A DNA stretch of 20,081 nt, taken from Haplomitrium mnioides. Its lineage: Eukaryota; Marchantiophyta; Haplomitriopsida; Calobryales. The first letter of the stretch is position 1; each line of letters starts with the position of its first letter. Shown in pieces: positions 1 through 8,538 of this stretch. The notes under the pieces are model-generated. The model saw only the letters and a list, made by a program, of their open reading frames with translations, was not told the DNA's origin and ran no database searches. Both the position numbers and the translations under genes were made by a program. The DNA lies in assembly GCA_049999725.1 (NCBI GenBank), contig JBNGIS010018753.1, positions 1-20,081 on the forward strand. The letters run 5' to 3'.

Positions 1-718
1 AAACAAAAAGTTTTAGTTTAGAGACAACAATGTCAAGAGCCACTAGAAAAGTAAAAGGCGACACAAGCTTAGAGCACAAAGCCAAGCTAGAAACAAAAAG
101 TTTTAGCTTAGAGACAACAATATCGAGAGCCACTAGAGAAGTAGGAGGCAACACAAGCTTAGAGAACAAAACNNNNNNNNNNAGAGCCACTAGAGAAGTA
201 GGAGGCAACACAAGCTTAGAGAACAAAACCAAGCTAGAAACAAAAGGTTTTAGTTTAGAGACAACAATATTGAGAGCCAGTAGAGAAGTAGGAGGCGACA
301 CAAGCTTAGAGAATAAAACAAAGCTAGAAACAAAAAGTTTTAGTTTAGAGACAACAATGTCGAGAGCCACTAGAGAAGTAGAAGGTAACACAACCTTAGA
401 GAACAAAACAAAGTTGGAAACAAAAAGTTTTAGTTTAGAGACAACAATGTCAGGAGCCACTAGAGAAGTAGGAGGCGATACAAGCTTAGAGAACAAAACC
501 AAGCTAGAAACAAAAAGTTTTAGTTTAGAGACAAGAATGTCGTGAGCCACTAGAGAAGTAGGAGGCGACACAAGCTTAGAGAACAAAGCAAAGCTAGAAA
601 CAAAAAGTTTTAGTTTAGAGACAAGAATGTCAAGAGCCACTAGAGAAGTAGAAGGCAACACAAGCTTAGGGAACAAAACAAAGCTAGAAACAAAAAGTTT
701 TTAGTTTAGAGACAACAA
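1..718. repeat. 90-bp minisatellite, about 8-9 units, derived from chromovirus integrase end
   Basis: The landmark ACAACAATGTC recurs every 90 bp: the ATG-equivalent positions are 30, 120, 267, 357, 447, 537, 627 and 717. One interval is disturbed by the N run. The array starts before the window. The period is a multiple of three, so a plus frame (30-545) stays open. The minus frame from about 700 to position 1 is also open, and in it each unit reads KLVLP, ten variable residues, then VSKLKLFVSS. The chromovirus at 2715-2804 reads KLVLP, ten residues, then VSKLKPFVSS at identical spacing. The first 30 bases from CTAG match 27/30. I read it as an amplified piece of pol, not a host gene. The last unit carries an extra T near 700 that breaks the frame. 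Confidence 0.9.
173..182. other. Assembly gap (10 N) inside the minisatellite
   Basis: Ten N lie between two repeat units. The AGAGCC landmark is 57 bp apart across the gap (126 to 183) instead of 90. If the period holds, the true missing sequence is 43 bp, or 43 plus whole units, so the N count is a placeholder. Confidence 0.9.
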
Positions 719-1757
719 CCACTACTATAAACCAAAATATGCTACTCTTACTTATTTCAATTTTCGGTCAAATTATTTTTTGGACTTTTAACCTTGTAAA
801 ATCAAGTATTTTATTGACAAGAATTCAAAAATATTGTGAGTTTTCTTGTTAGAGCTTTATTTTTTTCAGTTTTGTATGCCTTTCTATTTCTCAGTGATAA
901 ATTAAATTTGATGAAAATGGTGTTTTGAACTCAGAAAATATTTTCTTAATAAATTAAAAGTTTATTGAAATATCGAAACATACCAATAAGTAATTAAAAT
1001 ATGTTGGAAATACAAGAAGCACATATAATGAAGACTAAATGTCTATATGCATACTTATGTATATTAAATATATAAAAGTGAGATAAATATCCTTAAATGC
1101 TACAAAAATTGTCATCATCTCTATACGCATATGAACTTCACAAAATAAAATCTACTAAGTCTCTAGAAAATATCCTCCTAAGCTGCAATGCATCCCATCA
1201 CCTCTTTCACATCACCATCATCACTATCAAACATCTAAGCAGATAGTTCAATAGTAGACTCTTGTACCAAAGAAGCAACAATAGACTTGTATAGCAAAGA
1301 AACCAATGTAGTTATATAAAAAAAAACTACTACTAGATTTTGATGGGAATTTAGAGTCTCATAAATGGAGAAAAAATCATCAATAACACCCATACAACCA
1401 AGAGAATAGGTTCTATGTGGTAGTCATGTACTATATTAGATTTCATAATCTCAAATAACAATGATGTCATTGTCAAATTATGTTATGGAATATGATTGTT
1501 TGCCATCAAGTTATGCTCAACAACAACAATAGTAAAAATAATACAACTACACAATAACTTCAAGGCACAAACAATACTTGTGCGAGTTTGAGAGCAAAGA
1601 TCTACAATTCACTATTGTTTAACCAAAAGATAATTGATGAAATAGTTGCAGAGTGCTTGCAAGTTTTGATAAAAATTTACATGAGAATCATCTATTGGAT
1701 GTTTAAGTTTAGTAGAACCACTCGAACATTGACAACTAAAGGCATTTTTTGATGTGG
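719..1757. other. AT-rich spacer, no gene recognised
   Basis: No long open frame or RNA gene is visible. On the minus strand around 1290-1140 there is a short coding-like stretch (for example MFDSDDGDVKEVMGCIAA), but it is interrupted by stops on both sides. It may be the far end of the decayed minus-strand sequence described for 1758-2050. I see no other structure. Confidence 0.5.
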
Positions 1758-2050
1758 TCATTGTATGGTAGCATCAATGCAAAGGTTGAAGTGTCTTGTG
1801 CTTTGTTTCACTTCAATCATCCAATATTCAATAGTCAAGTACTTATAGATATGAATGATTCTTGACCCACTCAAGATGCTACGTTTGTTTTTGGAAGACA
1901 AACCAATACGAAATTTTTTCTCATCAAATGTTATAATCAATTATGCAATAAATACCCAAAAGTGCATCTTCAAAAAATTTTAGTTTTTTCAATTAATCAA
2001 TAATTACAAAAAAAAAGTAGAAAGAAATCAAAACAATAGCAAAAGACGAC
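1758..2050 (-). pseudogene. Decayed coding-like fragment left of the chromovirus
   Basis: An open minus-strand stretch of 60 codons runs 1940-1758 (includes FDEKKFRIGLSSKNKRSI). It is preceded at 2050-1945 by another mostly open stretch in a different frame. When the chromovirus and one copy of its target duplication are removed, this side joins in frame to the coding-like sequence ending at 11453. No domain is recognised. The sequence is AT-rich and contains frameshifts and stops, so it is either an old pseudogene or a chance reading of low-complexity DNA. Confidence 0.3.
2046..2050. repeat. Target-site duplication, left copy (ACGAC)
   Basis: The five bases directly outside the left LTR are ACGAC; those outside the right LTR (11448-11452) are ATGAC. 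The only difference is C to T within a CpG. This fits one 5-bp integration duplication altered by methylated-CpG decay. Confidence 0.75.
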
Positions 2051-2445
2051 TGTAAAAGAACTCAAGGATCAAATCCAAATGAGCAACAACTCATAGTGAA
2101 CTCTAATAGAGTTCTTCAACCAAATGCTAATAAGACAAGCAAAAGCTAAGCAACCAAAGAACCCAAGTGATTCGAGAGTAACTCTAAAATGAGAAGTGGG
2201 GCCATAACCCCTTCTATTTATACAAGAGAAGAGGGTGTCATCCTTCTTTCTTTGCTTACAAGGCACTTCTTATTTCAACCCTACATTGATCACTTAGAAG
2301 TCACTTCTAATTTCAAGCCTAAAACTCTAATAGTGACTTCGAAGGGAAGTAATCTAATCTCAACCCTAAAAATGACCTTCTACTACTTTCTTCAATTCTC
2401 TCTAGTTTCTTTTAAATAGCACAACCACATGCTTTTACTATTACA
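2051..2445 (-). repeat. 3' LTR of the chromovirus (395 bp)
   Basis: This LTR starts TGTAAAAGAACTCAAGG and ends ACTATTACA on the plus strand. It aligns along its length with 11123-11447. Shared blocks include AAGAGAAGAGGGTGTCATCC and the GTGACTTCGAAGG region. It is longer than its partner mainly through extra sequence around 2080-2160. The visible substitutions and indels between the pair indicate an old insertion. Confidence 0.93.
2214..2222 (-). promoter_or_regulatory. TATA box in 3' LTR (TATAAATAG)
   Basis: The minus strand reads TATAAATAG followed by AAGGGG. It sits at the same LTR position as TATAAACAG in the other LTR. It is the expected U3 promoter element, and transcription would start a few tens of bases further left. 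No activity is implied. Confidence 0.55.
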
Positions 2446-2448
2446 TAA

Positions 2449-2460
2449 TCACCACCTTCT
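2449..2460 (-). other. Polypurine tract next to 3' LTR
   Basis: On the minus strand AGAAGGTGGTGA lies immediately upstream of the 3' LTR (which begins TGTAATAG), separated by only a few bases. Purine-rich sequence at this place is the primer site for plus-strand DNA synthesis. Confidence 0.65.
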
Positions 2461-2659
2461 AATCGATAACGTCCTCATTATTATCACAACTTTCAAATAT
2501 TTGAATACTTTTTTGAGCATTATCAAGACTTGAAGAAGGTTCCCAAGTAGCATCATGAAGTGGATAGCCTTTCTACAAAACCTTGTATTAAACTTGTGAA
2601 TGTCGCCCTCGTTTGATAACTCTTTTCACCAGAGTGAGGTCCAATTCAAATTCTTCATG
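2459..2659 (-). pseudogene. Chromodomain at the end of chromovirus pol
   Basis: In the frame of the integrase end, the minus strand reads EFELDLTLVKRVIKRGR, then after a stop YKVL, a second stop, then KGYPLHDATWEPSSSLDNA, ending at a TAG at 2461-2459. The KGYP...ATWEP...LDNA pattern is the core of the retrotransposon chromodomain, which in this family targets integration to chromatin. The two stops sit where the family has Gln (CAA to TAA) and Trp (TGG to TAG). The frame is otherwise continuous over about 67 codons. Confidence 0.85.
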
Positions 2660-3812
2660 ATCATCAAGAACAATAGCCGGAGGAGGAATTTGAATATGGT
2701 TTGGATAAGAAGAAGGACTAGAAACAAAAGGCTTAAGTTTAGAGACATGGAATACATGATGAATCTTCACATGGAGAGGAAGAACAAGTTTGTACGCAAC
2801 TAGAGAAATAACTTGAGAAATTGAGAAATGACCAATCCAAGCTAAAGATAACTTACAAGCTTGAGTATCTAAAGACAAAGAAAGATCATGACTATAAAGC
2901 ACAATTTTGTCATCTAAAACAAAAGAGAAATTAAAACGATGTTTATCGGCACATTGTTTTGCTAATTTTGAGCAATAAGAAGATGGTTTCGAGCATCTTG
3001 CAAAGAGGAAGATAAATGAGACAAAAAGGTAGAAAGACTTGGAACATTAGAAGAAGAAGGAGAAAGAAAACCATAGGGAACAAGAAGATGTTGACTTGAA
3101 TTGAGAAAGAAAGGAGAAAATCTAGTACTTGCTTGTTTGGAGTTGTTATATGCAAATTCCACAACCGATAAGAAACTATCCCAATCCGTGTGATCAATGT
3201 TGCTAAATGCCACATGTTCAATTTGCCCATATATTTGAGGGTGATAAGCCGTAGACATAGATAGTTTGGTACCTAAAAGTGTGAGCAACTCTCACAAAAA
3301 CTTCCCAATGAATCGTGAATCTCTATTAGATATTAACACCTTTGGCATTCCATAATAATGGAATACTGTATCAAAATAAATCTTTTCCAATTGTGGAGCA
3401 TTCACCATATCCATCGTCGATGTTAGATGAATTTGTTTGCTTAGCTTATCCACAAACATCACAATTGCAGTGCACCCACGAGAGGTGGTTGGAAGCGAAG
3501 TAATAAGATCTAAACTTATATGTTCCCAACAAGCAATAGGAATTGGTAGTGTTTGAAGAAAGTCAGCTGGTTTTTGATTTGAATCCTTGTTTTGGTGACA
3601 ACTTTCACAAGAACGAACAAAGCGAAGAACATCTCGAGCTAGGTTTGGCTACCACTAAGTACGTTGAAGTAGCTCCATGGTCTTGTCTACCCCAAGATGC
3701 CCAAAGATTGGAATGTCATATGCTTCTTGTAAATGGGCCATTCAAAGTGCATCATCTTGTGGAACATATATTTGGTAGCCTTGATAGAGAAGGCATCTTC
3801 ATCTAGCTTTTG
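2660..3812 (-). pseudogene. Chromovirus integrase, degenerate
   Basis: Domains read in order: the zinc-binding HHCC module, with GHLGVDKTMELLQ and then RSCESCHQNK (its Cys pair), near 3740-3590. Next comes the catalytic core with ISLDL (first Asp) near 3520, SNRDSRF near 3320, and YHPQIYGQIEH (catalytic Glu) near 3240. The C-terminal module has GHF at the usual GPF site and KLVLP...FHVSKLKPFVSS near 2800-2715. The second catalytic Asp, normally in SDR, is Asn here (codon at 3327-3325). Stops occur at 3294-3292 and at the Trp-rich part of the zinc module. The frame shifts between 2962 and 2902. The enzyme would be inactive. Confidence 0.9.
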
Positions 3813-4433
3813 TCAAAAATCGGCACTAGTTGCTTCATCAATATGCAATATACTAACATTTGCGACCTCAAATGTATCTAGTCGATGATCCGGTCTTCGT
3901 GTCAATGGATCAAGAATAGTATTAAACCTTCCTGGCTTGTATTCCAACTTGATATCAAAGAGTTGTAGTTGATCTTCCCATTGATGATGATGACTTGCCA
4001 TATTTTCCAAGTGAATTGATTGCAGCAAGGACTTGTGATCAGTGCCCATAAGTACATGTTTTCCTAAAAGATAGAATCTCCAAACCTTGGTAGAATAAGC
4101 CACCGTCAATTGCTCTCTATCCCTTACAGAATAATTTCTCTCTGTTGCATTTAGTCGATGTGACATGAAGGCAATTAGATGAAGTCCATTCTCAAACTAT
4201 TGTTGTAACATTACTCCAATAGCAAAATTAGAGGCATCAAAATCAACTATACATCTTGCATTTGGGTCATACGATTGTAGAATTGGGCGAGAAGACACCT
4301 CATCCTTGAGTTGTTGAAATGACTCTTGCTGTTTGGTCGTCCATTGAAAATTTGCCTCCTTACTTAGCATATCCATAAATGGTGTAGCAATATGAGTATA
4401 GCAATGCATGAATCTTTGACAAAAACTTTCCAA
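3813..4433 (-). pseudogene. Chromovirus RNase H and connection region
   Basis: Two open stretches in one frame (4433-4197 and 4166-3813) are separated by a single TAG near 4195. The first has FQWTTKQQESFQQLKDEVSS, then CIVDFDASNFAIGVMLQQ, which is the RNase H fold start with its Asp. The second has SHRLNATERNYSVRDREQL (with the Glu), then WRFYLLGKHVLMGTDHKSL and FDIKLEYKPGRFNTILDPLT. These are the standard gypsy RNase H landmarks in order. The domain degrades the RNA template during reverse transcription. The one stop disables it; otherwise it is the best preserved part of pol. Confidence 0.92.
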
Positions 4434-5395
4434 TCCATTAAAATCTCGAACATTCTTTGCATGAGTTGGTATTGGCCACTCTGTAATAGCCTTAATTTTC
4501 TCTTCCTCTATCTTGATGCCATCCGCAGATACTTTATGTTATATGTAAGTCACCTCTTTCTTCCAAAACTCACACTTAGGCTTTTTGCAATAAAACTTCC
4601 AATTGCATAGTCTTTGCAATACTTCCTTGAGATGATCACGATGCTCAACATTACTTTACTAAAAATAAGGATATCATCCAGAACACCAACACTGACTTAT
4701 CCAATAACCCATTAAAAACTCGATGTATTTGATCCATGAATACTATCAAAGCATTAGTAAGGCCAAATGTAAGAGCCTTCGACTCAAAATGCCCATACCT
4801 TGTACAAAAAGTTGTATTTGGCACATCACTTGGCTTGATATGAGTTTTTGATAGCCACTTCAACGATCCAACTTAGAAAAAAATTGCGCACCACTCAATT
4901 GATCCAACAAATCATCAATATGAGGTAGAAGATAGGTATTCTTCACTATTTGGTTGTTCAAGCCTCAATAATATGTACAAAGATGAAATTTCTCATCTTT
5001 TTTGGTACAAAGAATACTGGAGCTCCCCAAGGCAAAGGACTATGTTGAATGAAATCCTTTTCAAGCAGATCCATCAAGGTCTTTCAAAGCTCCTCTTATT
5101 CTTATGGTGATAGCTGATATATAGGCCAATTATAAGAGGTACTTCTTGGTATCAACTCAATCGGAAAAGGCATTCTTTGATTGTTTGGTAACCATTTTGG
5201 CAAATCCTTTGGAAATGCATCGACAAACTCCTTCAAAATATCATCTATCATTGAGGTAGACGCACTTTTTTCTCCCTCCTTATTCGAGTTCATGATGGTC
5301 TTGATCCAAACAACAAAGACATGCAACTCTTGCTCCACTAAATTAATATGCTGAACTGATTTAGGCTTCTTCACCAACAGTATCAAACACCCCAA
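4434..5395 (-). pseudogene. Chromovirus reverse transcriptase, frameshifted
   Basis: The N-terminal lead reads FVDAFPKDLPKWLP and PFPIELIPRSTSYNWPIYQLSP (5395-5102). The palm is broken by stops and frame changes across 5100-4870, although scraps such as [21 protein letters not shown] are readable. 4863-4690 reads TTFCTRYGHFESKALTFGLTNA. The catalytic box survives as VLDDILIFSK at about 4684-4655, but in a different frame from the preceding stretch; its two Asp codons are 4678-4673. Frame use is therefore A, then B, then A again, implying at least two indels. It would copy the element's RNA into DNA; it is not translatable now. Confidence 0.88.
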
Positions 5396-5536
5396 AATAA
5401 ATTTCTTACCTTGTAAGGTAACTTAAATATGTTGTTGTGCCCAATCAAATTGAGCAGCTCGATCTTCAAGCCAAAGCAATCCTAAAATGATGTCATATTA
5501 TACAAGTGCAATAACAAATTGCATAGATTCTATGTA

Positions 5537-5746
5537 TTATTTTCCAATTCTTAGAAGAAATAGCTTTTGAGAGCAAAATAAATCATGCTTTTGACCATCG
5601 ACCATAGTCACAACACTCTCCTTGATAGGCTTAAATTTTGTTTTGATGATCTTAGCAAAACGTAGTAACATAAAAATTTTAGAACTCCCGCTATCCACCA
5701 ACATTCTACAAGAGTGCTCCTCAATCATACTGTCAAGATGGAACAA
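5537..5746 (-). pseudogene. Chromovirus aspartic protease
   Basis: A 69-codon open stretch contains CRMLVDSGSSKIFM, the DSG active-site motif of retroviral-type aspartic proteases, followed by a short hydrophobic fold. It lies between gag and RT in the order expected for gag-pol, in the same frame as the RT start. No in-frame ATG is needed if it was part of a polyprotein. The catalytic Asp is intact, but gag is now out of frame with it. Confidence 0.82.
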
Positions 5747-6351
5747 TTTACTTTGAATTCTTGTCGAAATTTTAATTCTATTAGAGCTTGTGAAGTTCTA
5801 ATATGTTGTTCAATTGGTTGAGGATGTGGCCTAATATCTATAATGGTAAGTAATGAGTCATGTTGCTCCGCCATGCGCATTGCTTCTTCTAATTGAGCAT
5901 ACTCTCTCATTATATCTTCCATTTTTGTGCAAGGCTTCAATCTCTGAACAAAACGGTCTAGTGCTTCTTCTTCTCTTGTATCAAGAATTCGCATAATTGT
6001 ATCTTAAAAATGTGTAACATAGCTTCTCAATATACCAAGTTGCTTCAATTCGGCCAATCGATCTCTTACTACTTTTGAAGCATTTACAAACCTAAATCTT
6101 GAAATCACTGCCTTTTTGAACTCACACCAAGAAACAATAGAAGTAACAAATCCACATTGTGCTTGTTCTATTTGATACTTCCACCAAGTCTTTGCAACTC
6201 CTAATTGACTTGTTGCAAACAAAATTCATCAACCATCTTGTCTAATGTTTGTAACTTCAAAATATTGTTCATAATTAAATATAAAGTTCTTAGATGCACC
6301 GCAACCCATCTTTCCATCATATGTTTTTGGTGTTGGAAATTGCTCATAACT
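5725..6351 (-). pseudogene. Chromovirus gag (capsid region), zinc knuckle missing
   Basis: One frame reads FPTPKTYDGKMG near 6339, then YEQYFEVTNIRQDG, LFATSQLGVAKTWW, FKKAVISRFRF, RDRLAELKQLGILRSYVTHF. After a TAA at 6003-6001 it continues with DTREEEALDRFVQRLKP and LEEAMRMAEQHD. These match the retrotransposon gag capsid fold, including the A..WW and LKQ.G...Y...F blocks. Only about 45 codons separate the end of the capsid region from the protease, and no CX2CX4HX4C knuckle is seen, so that segment seems deleted. The N-terminal part lies beyond the nested insertion at 10940-11083. Confidence 0.88.
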
Positions 6352-8003
6352 CTCTTCTTCTTAAAAAATTTCTCTTGCTTTTCATTCTCACTTCCAAAAG
6401 GCGTGAAAGACTATGAGGTGGATTTTTTGTGAGAAGATCTGGAAAAGGGGTTTTTATAAAGTTTTTAAAAGAAAATCGAGGTCAGAAGGGAAGTGGAACC
6501 ACAAAAGGAACAAAAAATGATACCCTTTTGAAGATTGAGAGAGGAGCAGATGGAATCGGATGAGAAAAGCTCACTACGGATTCAAGATCAATGAGCTATG
6601 CTGTCCGAAAGGTTCTTCGGATAGCAACAGTCCGAAGTTTTTGTGGAATGGAGTGAAGGGACACGAAGAGAAACAAAATAGGTCTGTTGTACGACGGACA
6701 ATTGAATTTGCCGTCTAGCTCATAATGAAAGGAGGTGGTTTAACGGTTATTCTTTTGTATTCAATTTTCTTGAGGAAGAAGAGGTATTCGTTATGCCAAG
6801 AAAAGTGGGAGCAAGACTACCTCAAGTTCCTACTCGTCGATCCGAGTGAAAGCGAGTGGTGTTTGTTCATGTTGAATCTTCAGCAGTGTCAAGTGTATTG
6901 TCTAAGAATCTTTTGAAAATGGCTCCGAAACCCAAGATGGTGAATGGCACTTATATGCCCGTAGGGCCAATGAAGAATATACATCTGCAGAGAATTTCAT
7001 ATGATCTCAAGAAGATGTTGAGGCGTAGAGGATTGTGGTAGTTTGTGGGTCAGGTCTGGGATCATGATCTTCGACCATTGATTGGGAATACGCGCATTGA
7101 ACAAGTGGATATCTGCGAAGGAGATATCGTGTTCCCAATGAGGGGAAGCTTAGTATATTTCATGGAAGAGGTAGTAAAGCAGTTGTATAGTCTGCGTGAG
7201 GAAGATATGGCGGACTGAATGGTGAAAGGAGAGGGATATTTGGCATACCTCTACCAACCCGCAGCAGTTACTAATGATGGATATAAGATTCAAGAAATTT
7301 TGGATCCTTTGCTACAAGAATTTGTTCAAGTGTTTGCTACGATTTTGTTTCAGCCACGGCCGAGATATATGACCAAGACAAATCTGCAAATGTTGTTGAA
7401 TGCATGGAGGGGTCATGCTAAAGGAATGACAGCCTTCATTAATGGGAGGATTACTTTGTATTTTAAACAGAGTTGGAGAAAGAATCCAGTGATTTGGTTT
7501 GCACCGTTCATATTGCATCACTTGTATGCAAGTAAAATTTGTACTCATGAGGAGATGGAATTGGTTGATCAAGATCGCCAGGCCATATCGAAAGAAACTA
7601 TTTAGAAGGATGGTCAACCCAATAAGCCAGTGAGACAACCTTGGATCATGCCATCTATGGATCCTCAGCCAAGAGAGATTAGACAGGCAGCACCACCTTC
7701 TCAATCAAGGTATCCTAGAATTTTGAAAAGACCAAGAACAGAGATGGTAGGAGCATGGGTTCCCAAGGAAGTGCCGATAGTGAAGGAAACATGGGAGAGT
7801 TCGAGGGCATATCCAGTAGCATGTCGGAAGCCAAGGGAAGAACGAAGAGTGGAGATGGTGGATCTAGGAGAGGATTCACAAGAGAAAAATTAGACTCAGC
7901 GGTTGGATGAATTAGATGCCACTCGAATTATGGCAGAGCAAAGGTTGAAAGCCTCTCTGGATATGTATAAGGGATTAAGTATCATTCCAAAGGAAACTAG
8001 TAG

Positions 8004-8017
8004 AGAAGAGGTGACTA
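8004..8017. repeat. LINE target-site duplication, left copy (14 bp)
   Basis: AGAAGAGGTGACTA precedes the LINE and recurs exactly at 8525-8538 after its A-rich tail. Removing the LINE and one copy restores the host ORF frame (REEVT then NRVEETPEE). Confidence 0.95.
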
Positions 8018-8524
8018 GGTGACAGAGGCTCTGGCCATAGCTAAAGAAATCTGGTCCATTCTAAGAGGAATTGTATTGTACTCTATATGGCTCTCTAGGA
8101 ATGCTGCAGTGTTCGAGAAGTCGTACATGGATATGTACAGTTTAAGAAGAAAATCTGGAGGAGGTTGGTCGAGTATGGAAGGAAAGCTTGGCACGATGCC
8201 TGTAGAAACTGGAGGAAGGCTCAAAGTGAAGCAAAGAGAGAAAAAATTCTGGAAACCTTTGACAGAACCTGGGGTGCTAGGCATTTTCTCTGTATCCGTG
8301 ATGAAGACAATGTTTACTGGAATCTGGATGTTAGTAGTAATCTGGATTGAGGGTATTGGCCTGCTGTGGTTTACTAGGCTTGATCTCGAAAGGGATTGAT
8401 GGGTTGCTGTTTTTGCCGCTCGGCCTGATTGTTGGCCGCGGTTGTTCCTTTGATGCTTGAAAGTTAATAAAGCTGTTAACTTTCGGTCCAAAAAAAAAAA
8501 AAAAAAAAAAAGAAAAAAAAAAGA
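8018..8524 (+). mobile_element. 5'-truncated LINE, 3' end only, with poly(A)
   Basis: About 470 bp of LINE 3' sequence is followed by an A-rich tail from 8490. It is flanked by an exact 14-bp duplication, as expected for target-primed reverse transcription. From GGCCATAGC onward it matches the minus-strand copy at 19330-19760, with about a dozen differences over roughly 435 bp. The readable C-terminal ORF piece includes LYSIWLSRNAAVFEKSYMDM, then after a 1-base deletion (TTTAAG versus TTTAAAG) RRLVEYGRKAWHDACRNWRK, ending near 8350. A 3' UTR of about 130 bp follows, with AATAAA at 8466-8471. The insertion interrupts the coiled-coil ORF, so it is the youngest layer of the nest. Confidence 0.95.
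8460..8483 (+). other. Conserved hairpin and AATAAA at LINE 3' end
   Basis: AAAGTTAA (8460-8467) and TTAACTTT (8476-8483) form a perfect inverted repeat around the 8-base loop TAAAGCTG. One more G-C pair extends the stem to 9 bp. AATAAA (8466-8471) straddles stem and loop, and the A tail starts at 8490. A second small stem, CGGCC/GGCCG, lies at 8421-8438 and is kept in the other copy. Such 3' structures can be recognised by LINE reverse transcriptases; that role is inferred. Confidence 0.6.
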
Positions 8525-8538
8525 AGAAGAGGTGACTA
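8525..8538. repeat. LINE target-site duplication, right copy (14 bp)
   Basis: This is an exact second copy of AGAAGAGGTGACTA, directly after the A-rich tail. The purine-rich start makes the exact tail boundary ambiguous by a few bases. Confidence 0.95.

Noticed and set aside
30-545. 171-codon plus-strand ORF as a repeat protein gene
   Set aside because: It is produced by a 90-bp tandem repeat whose opposite strand matches integrase. It runs through an N gap and has no promoter or domain evidence.
1-718. CRISPR array
   Set aside because: The units are contiguous diverged 90-bp repeats without unique spacers, and the genome is eukaryotic.
3543-3806. Plus-strand ORF of 87 codons
   Set aside because: It is the antisense of the integrase zinc-binding region.
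7312-7704. Minus-strand ORF of 130 codons
   Set aside because: It is the antisense shadow of the nested plus-strand ORF.
8457-8530. Lys/Glu-rich N terminus of a 299-residue protein starting at 8457
   Set aside because: This part is translation of the LINE poly(A) tail and 3' UTR; the real frame enters from the other side of the insertion.
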